From: Lepas anatifera
Taxonomy: Eukaryota > Arthropoda > Thecostraca > Lepadidae
DNA: 64,000 bases
Direction: 5' to 3'
Assembly (NCBI GenBank): GCA_034440635.1
Contig: JAOTON010001820.1
Coordinates: forward strand, 829,001 to 893,000
In this document: positions 58,477-64,000 of the stretch, one piece after another
Layout of the letters: the number at the start of each line of letters is the position of its first letter
Position numbering within the stretch: the stretch's first letter is position 1
The notes under the pieces: generated by a model
Told to the model about the DNA's origin: nothing
The model's database searches: none
Seen by the model: only the letters and a program-made list of their open reading frames with translations
Translations under genes and position numbers: made by a program

Positions 58477-59549
58477 GGAAGGGTCTTACATAAGCATACC
58501 ATTCGACCTCCTAAAGAATGAAAAAGAAGATGGCACAAACACTGAATATCTGCATTCTATCAAACGTTATTGGCTGAAATGTTTAATGAAATGTCCTCAT
58601 TTCACCTTTAGATGACATGGAGGTCAACACAGATCACGGGAAACAATAAACTTGGTTTGATTCGAGTGAAGCTGGATGAGCTCGTTCGATCTACTTTTGA
58701 TTTTTCCGATGTCTTTTCTGGTTTCCGAGTTTCTAGGGACGTGGGGTCAGAAACGGCCCCTAGGCGGTCATAGGTGCCTAGCCGAAGCGGTAAAATGTCA
58801 AGCTAATAAAGCCAAGCAAGTGCAATTGGTCTTGTAGGTACTATACAGCGGCGGGGCGGCGTTAGTGTGTCAATGCTAAGAGATTCACCAATAGTCTCAT
58901 GCTTGGAGCAGGCTGGTGTTTAAACTTAGAGAAAAATGACTGGCGCAGTATTGTTGCCACAGGTGAGCGGGAGTATCAGAATTCTGGTGGTGCTGTGAAC
59001 TGCAGTAGGTGACTGGCGGAAGTCTTTGGCTATTTACGGCTTGGTGCTTCTCTCACCGTCATCGGTCCTTTTCGATGCCTTTTGATAGGTCCTTGCTCAT
59101 CGTGGAGGTTTTTGGGTGAGGTGAAAACAGGTCGGTGGAACAAGTGATGTGAACTTGAGCCTAGTGATGGGCGTTGTCTGAGTCCAGTCGCAGCTTTAAT
59201 CCCCCGAAATCGGCGATCTCTTTTGAGTTTTTAATGTATATGTATATAGGCTTCACTATCCTCTTTCACCTGTATGCAATCTTCAATTTTGTGTCAATAG
59301 AAGAACATGCCAAAAACTAGTAAACAACTTGTCCTGATTCTCGCTGTTTGCAGAGAAATACGCGTCTCCAGAGGGAGAACCAGCGTTTCACCTTTTTCCA
59401 TTCCCTTTGGTCTTTGGCACGGGGAGCGGTGTAGAAGCGGGACAGAGCCCCTTACTGAAAACCCTTGATTCTAAAAAATGACAGTTTTGGAAACTTACCC
59501 AAACCCAATTATGACGTGTGGGATCTTTATTACCTCGTTTGAGCCAGAA
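58477..59549. other. Unassigned DNA
   Basis: I see no supported feature. Confidence 0.4.
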
Positions 59550-59721
59550 GATATTGACCTGGGGCAATGTAAGTGGGTCATAATGTAGATCACCATAGAC
59601 CCCAGACAATCCCAAAGGGGCATTTGTCTACGCCTCTTGGCTTTTAAGATCTCAGAGAGGCCTACCAGCTCCCCCCTGAAGTGTGTTTTTGTGCCAGACC
59701 ACTCTCCAGTGTGAGTGTTAA
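59550..59721 (+). mobile_element. TTAA-type AGGTCA element, subfamily D, right-end fragment
   Basis: 'GGTCATAATGTAGATCACCA', the GAGAGGCCTACCA block and the end GTGTGAGTGTTAA match 700-848. TTAA is at 59718-59721. Most of the element is missing. Confidence 0.65.
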
Positions 59722-59981
59722 ATTTTGGCAAAATGGCGTCATCTGCGCATGCGAAATTTTGCACATGCACAATGCAATACTGTCATCGTCACACCCTCGT
59801 ATCGAAGTTTGGGGATGGTGGGGTGGACTATTTGGCTTCGCCATGCGCCAAATAGGAACCATGTCTCTCCAAATTTTAATTGCCCAGTCCGCAAAATCTA
59901 TAGGCGATCGAGTCAAGCTCGTGCTCTGACGCCTGGGACCTCCGATTCTACGGGATCGGCTACTTGGCAAAATTTAAAACA

Positions 59982-60438
59982 TTTAAAGGGAATGTGGCAC
60001 CTTGGTCGAATCCTGGAATTTAGTGAAATTAGGCGTACTTTTAGCCAAAAATAATGAAACCACTCATGATTTCTCTGAAAAATGTACAATAAGCTCAATA
60101 TTTGGTTTTTAAAAATACTCCTCTAGAAAAATAAATAAATATCAGCCTGTGGATGATGTCACGAACTGGCAACCACTACCATACTTGAAATGCTTCAAGG
60201 GCTTCGATTGGCTGATGCTTATCGTGACGTCAGCATATGTCGTCACACCAGCAGCTCACAACAATGGCCGCCCGGCGACGGGCTGATGGGGGCTGGTGTC
60301 AGGTAGGTTTTAGTTTTTTTCTACGGAAATATCGAGTTCCAAGACAAATGAAATATGGAGTACCGAGTTTTCCGACCTGCTTTACAACTTGGCTATCTCA
60401 GTTAAAATCACGTTGTGAAGGTGCCACATTCCCTTTAA
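59982..60438 (+). mobile_element. MITE family E, copy 4 (best-preserved)
   Basis: TTAA + AGGGAATGTGGCACCTTGG at the left; AAGGTGCCACATTCCCT + TTAA at the right. It carries TGACGTCA (60225-60232), an inverted CCAAT box and CAG|GTAGGT (60300-60308). It serves as the reference for the family. Confidence 0.9.
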
Positions 60439-61186
60439 GGTTCCGCGGTTGATCCATGACGCGAGGAATTCCTGCACCATTATGTCTTAGCGTTCATGTC
60501 ACAACACACTTGGCGTTGTTGAAAAGCTAGCAAAAGGGAGTTGAGGTTCTACGTAAAGCATATTATTCCTGAAGAAAATCAACGGCGAGGGTCAAACGCG
60601 GCAAAACAGAGAGCACCAGGGCGCTGTGCCTCTCTCCCTTAAATGATAAATTTTAACACTAACCCTATGACATTGACTGAAAAGAAATGGGTTGAAAGGT
60701 CTAAGGTGCCCCCTCTCTTTGATCGGATCCCTCCGCCACTTCTGACGTGGGTGAGTTGCTATCAAATTTTGCAGTTCTATGAAAAATTGTTCAAAGTTAC
60801 ACCGCATTCCTAAACGGCAGGGTAAGAGGTTCCTTCACTGCGACTTGTGGCGATATAAGGTGGCACCACCAGATAGGTGCCCTCTGGTTCAGCCAAGGCG
60901 AGGGGGCACACTGTGTCCCAGTGCCCCTCCCTGCACCGCCGCCCACTCCTCATACCGTTCGTCTCCTATGAGCTGAATTTTTCAAAGGCGTTTGAAATGT
61001 ATTACCAAAAAAGCATCGAACGCGGTATGCATTTTCCCCGATGCTATAAGCGCTCCGTGAAAGAAAATTTACCTGCATGCCTATGTAGACTCGATCATGA
61101 GTTGACTCTTGGGCTCACTTGTTTTGACCTTGATACGAAGCATCTTTTACTTGAGTTCAGGCTTTCACCAGTCCACCTAAAGACTC
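60439..61186. other. Unassigned DNA
   Basis: A 112-residue frame at 60877-61215 has no recognised domain and runs into the Harbinger terminus. Confidence 0.35.
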
Positions 61187-61194
61187 CTGGGCCC

Positions 61195-61440
61195 GTATTC
61201 ACGTCGACATCTTAACTTAAGTTCATCTTAAGTTACGCGTTTATCTTAAGATATTTTGGTATTCACGCTGACATCGTAAGTCGGTTTTCATCTTAAGTCA
61301 AACTTACGACGAAAATGCGATGTCGCAGACAACTTACGATGAAAATGAAATTTCCAATTCACGTCGACCATCTTACGTAAGTTCATCGTAAGTTTGGTGT
61401 TCATGTCGATTTTGCGTACCCTCATCGTAAGTCGGCCTAT
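61195..61440 (+). repeat. Subterminal CTTAAG/CGTAAG repeats
   Basis: Starts of the type ATTCACGTCGACATCTTA recur at about 61198, 61261, 61356 and 61400, each followed by CGTAAGT or CTTAAGT in both orientations. They look like repeated terminal segments of the Harbinger element. Confidence 0.65.
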
Positions 61441-61480
61441 TGTTTCAACACAGAGTATTTACGTCTACTCGGTAGGTGAC

Positions 61481-62232
61481 TTAACACGCGCATTGACGGG
61501 GGCGGGTACCCGCCCCCTCGGGATTTTCGGGGATAGCAGAAAAACGGCGGCGTGTAGCGCCGCCGTACTTGGCATACCTTTTTCCCTCATCATTTTTACA
61601 ACTTCTGTGAAATTTTGAAGGTTAGGTCATCTCAGGTCAGGTCACCAGTACAGGTCAAGTGACCCGACCTAAAAAACGTTTGAGATAGCATAAGCCGAAG
61701 CAGAGTGAACTTATCCGATTGAAACTCATATCACATAATGGCCCCACCGAGTTCTCTAAAATATGTTCGGGTATTTTTGATATCGATGACCTAAGGTCAG
61801 GTACGAGGCATGACCTCACCATTGGAAATACATGGGAAAAATGGTTTTTACGGAATAGCTCAGTAAAGAATGGTGATAAAGCATTTATTTTAGCTACATT
61901 AGACTCGCCTGGGCTTTGCAGTTCTAATGATATGCATTTTATATAATTTGACCCTGACCTGACCTCAGGTCAGGTCAAATCCTTGATTTGACCTAGCAAG
62001 GTCAAATTATATATCATTCGATTCGGCTTACTGAGAGGATTCATATAGTTCAAGTCGTTTTGCTCTATCTTTACTTGTTCAGATGTAATGGCCGAAAAAC
62101 TTAATTTACATGTTATCCCTATGACGGCATGTTTTGACCTCTAGTGACCTTAAATGTGACCTGACAAAAAAATGTTTCAAATGTTTTCGATGGGGAAGTG
62201 GATTGGCAGCCCAACACCGTTTACCGTTTTAA
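61481..62232 (+). mobile_element. TTAA-type AGGTCA-rich element, subfamily A, copy 4 (right terminus missing)
   Basis: TTAA at 61481-61484 and 62229-62232 bound it, but the right end stops after 'AACACCGTTTACCGTT', without the expected KpnI palindrome and CATTGACGGGGG motifs. The left end holds the perfect palindrome GGGGGCGGGTACCCGCCCCC (61498-61517) and the GC stem at 61543-61563. At least a dozen AGGTCA/TGACCT motifs occur inside, including everted pairs near 61785-61802 and 61955-61980. Confidence 0.85.
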
Positions 62233-62383
62233 GATGCATTTTCATCGTAAGAAGAAAAAAAGAATAAAATGGTGCGCTTAGATTGTTTCAACTACATTTC
62301 TATAGACATCTTATTCTATTATTTCTCACGTTTTAACTTTTTAAGTGTATAAATCACCCTTCACAGCGGCCTTAATCTGCTAA

Positions 62384-62524
62384 ATGGCCGAGCTAATGCT
62401 CCTTTTTGACATTAACAATGCACCGCATCGAGACCGTCGGGATGACGCGGCAATTTTCGACTACTCTGACGACTTTTTGCTTAAGCGGTATAGGCTACCT
62501 CGAGCGATGCCTGACCGGTTATGA
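62384..62524 (+). pseudogene. Harbinger transposase N-terminal fragment
   Basis: A 46-residue frame starts MAELMLLFDI and ends 'YSDDFLLKRYRLPRAMPDRL' before a TGA stop at 62522-62524. The block 'DDFLLKRYRLPR' is the conserved N-terminal helix region of HARBI1-type transposases. The DDE catalytic domain is absent downstream, where the Myb-like gene lies on the other strand. It would have encoded the nuclease of a Harbinger element; here it is a remnant. Confidence 0.65.
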
Positions 62525-62597
62525 TATCAGTTGTAGCCAAAATTAGAGAACGAATAGAGGAGCCAATATTTTTGTGAGCAAGCAAGTGGCCACTGCC

Positions 62598-62954
62598 CTA
62601 CTCGTTCAGGGAGAGGGCAATGCCGAGCATCTCCACAATATTTTGATATATCTCTGGAGGGGGTGGTGGAGGCGGACCACCTCCAGTGCCTTGGCTTCTT
62701 CTCTTAAAATTTGCCACCTCCCGTTTCGATATTAACTTTAAATCCGTCCACTTCTTTCGAAGCTCATCTACATTTCTGGGTATGGCCGTTTGCATGCAGA
62801 AGTCTTTCTCTACAAACTTTCATGCCTCAGTTTTCTGGGCATTGCCACACCCTGGGCCAGAAAACCGACCCAGGATGCCCTGCAGGTTACGCTCAACAGC
62901 GTGTACTAGCGCATCCACCTCACTGTCAGAAAAGTTTGGTTTACGCTTAGACAT
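62598..62954 (-). pseudogene. Harbinger Myb/SANT-like DNA-binding protein, one internal stop
   Basis: The minus-strand frame starts at 62954 with 'MSKRKPNFSDSEVDALVHAV', runs to a TGA at 62820-62822, and continues in the same frame with 'RNVDELRKKWTDLKLISKRE', 'RRSQGTGGGPPPPPPPEIYQ' to a stop at 62598. This is the Myb_DNA-bind_5 pattern: KRKPNF, acidic helix, RTxxEL-KKW-DLK, TGGG. The stop falls where the family normally has tryptophan, so one base change can explain it. In Harbinger elements the Myb-like partner helps the transposase bind DNA and enter the nucleus. The rest of the frame is intact, so inactivation looks recent, or the copy is one of several. Confidence 0.85.
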
Positions 62955-63010
62955 ATTTGCTATGACTAGCGATGTCCCCGATAATCCCAAAAGATTGCAA
63001 AATAAGAATG

Positions 63011-63325
63011 AATAGATTCACAACATTTCATTGTTACTATTTTCACTTGGGATGGGACGTGCTTCACTTCTTGCATTTGCATACACAAACAGCTAACCCG
63101 GCTAAGCCTTAAATTAAAGCGTCCAAATAGATATTCGTATGAAAGACGAGATCAGCCTGATAGAACTTCTTTGTGTTTAAGTGGGTTATTCAACTTTAAA
63201 TTCAATTATCGGTCTATTTTCGATGAGTCTGCGTCTAGCTTACACTGTGGGTACCATGAATAGCACTACAAGGAAGCATTACAATGAAGGTGGAGTAAGA
63301 CAAAATAAGTCCATTAATCAAACAT
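63011..63325. other. Unassigned DNA
   Basis: I see no supported feature; the Harbinger right end may once have been here. Confidence 0.35.
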
Positions 63326-64000
63326 TTAACACGCGCATTGACGGGGGTCTGAGCCACCTTCGCATTGACGGGGGGTGGGTACCCGCCCCCTACGATCTCG
63401 ACAACCACGGTAGGTAGCAAAAAACGGTAAACGGCGTTGGGCTGCCCATCCACTTCCCCATCGAAAACATTTGAAACATTTTTTTGTCAGGTCACATTTA
63501 AGGTCACGAGAGGTCAAAACATGCCGTCATAGGGATAACATGTAAATTCAGTTTTTCGGCCATTACATCTGAACAAGTAAAGATGGAGCAAAACTACTTA
63601 AACTGTATGAATCCTCTCAGCAAGCCGAATCGAATGATATATAATTTGACCTTGCTAGGTCAAATCAAGGATTTGACCTGACCTGAGGTCAGGTCAGGGT
63701 CAAATTATATAAAATGCATATAATTAGAACTGCAAAGCCTAGGCGAGTCTAATGCAGCTAAAATAAATGCTTTATCACCATTCGTTACTGAGCTATTCCG
63801 TAAAAACCATTTTTCCCATGTATTTCCAATGGTGAGTTCATGCCTCGTACCTGACCTTAGGTCATCAATATCAAAATACCCGAACATATTTTAGAGAACT
63901 CGGTGGGGCCATTATGTGATATGTGTTTCAATCGGATAAGTTCACTCTGCTTCGGCTTATGCTATCTCAAACGTTTTTTGAGGTCGGGTCACTTGAACTG
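63326..64000 (-). mobile_element. TTAA-type AGGTCA-rich element, subfamily A, copy 5 (cut by window edge)
   Basis: TTAA at 63326-63329 is followed by the full double end: CGCGCATTGACGGGGG, spacer TCTGAGCCACCTT, CGCATTGACGGGGGG and the GGTACC palindrome. It has the same orientation as copy 3. By comparison roughly 100 bp remain beyond base 64000. Confidence 0.85.

Larger units (their letters stand above)
61187..63010. mobile_element. Harbinger-type transposon remnant
   Basis: The left edge is 'TGGGCCCGTATTCACGTCGA' followed by CTTAAG/CGTAAG-rich subterminal repeats (61187-61440). Two coding relics follow: a transposase N-terminal piece (62384-62524, plus) and a Myb/SANT-like protein (62598-62954, minus), the two-gene layout typical of Harbinger elements. 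A 752-bp AGGTCA element is inserted at TTAA 61481. The right terminus was not found, and most of the transposase is missing. Confidence 0.7.

Overview
The window reads as nuclear DNA of an invertebrate animal. It contains no operons, no rRNA and no complete protein-coding gene that I can support. What it does contain is animal-type mobile DNA: Jockey-like LINEs, tRNA-derived SINEs, Harbinger, hAT and TTAA-targeting DNA transposons, and several minisatellites. One broken ORF pair at 10.1-10.8 kb resembles an uncharacterised protein family I recall from arthropods. An arthropod, perhaps a crustacean, is therefore my weak best guess. Nearly all longer open frames are by-products of repeats.

Layout. 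1-4.3 kb is a cluster of TTAA-flanked elements packed with AGGTCA/TGACCT motifs, with a second TTAA-type MITE between them. 5.2-7.8 kb holds two minisatellites (46-bp and about 32-bp periods). 8.3-9.2 kb is a hAT-like element whose core is a 431-bp palindrome. 10.1-11.1 kb holds the broken arthropod-type gene, interrupted by a LINE 3' end and followed by a small hAT MITE. 11-15 kb is mostly unassigned. 15.3-16.3 kb (minus) and 19.3-20.6 kb (plus) are decayed LINEs. 18.2-21.8 kb has more AGGTCA elements and a 27-bp array. 22-29 kb is mainly unassigned, with MITE copies and a SINE tail. 29.7-35.2 kb is a 35-bp minisatellite split into two arrays by about 2.9 kb of low-complexity and other DNA. 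36.9-41.5 kb has two further AGGTCA elements and a MITE. 43.6-50.6 kb holds SINEs, a multi-hairpin MITE and an AT-rich block. 52.2-52.6 kb is a CpG-rich, CCAAT-bearing stretch. 55.1-57.0 kb and 61.5-64.0 kb carry the remaining AGGTCA elements. One of these sits inside a Harbinger remnant that still shows a transposase start and a Myb/SANT-like protein broken by one stop codon.

The main theme is a superfamily of non-coding TTAA-flanked elements, at least twelve copies or fragments here in several subfamilies. All are rich in the nuclear-receptor half-site AGGTCA, arranged as direct, inverted and everted repeats. The subfamilies share one unusual end architecture: a single motif at one terminus and a doubled motif at the other. 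Whether the half-sites serve the transposition machinery, host nuclear receptors, or both cannot be decided from sequence alone.
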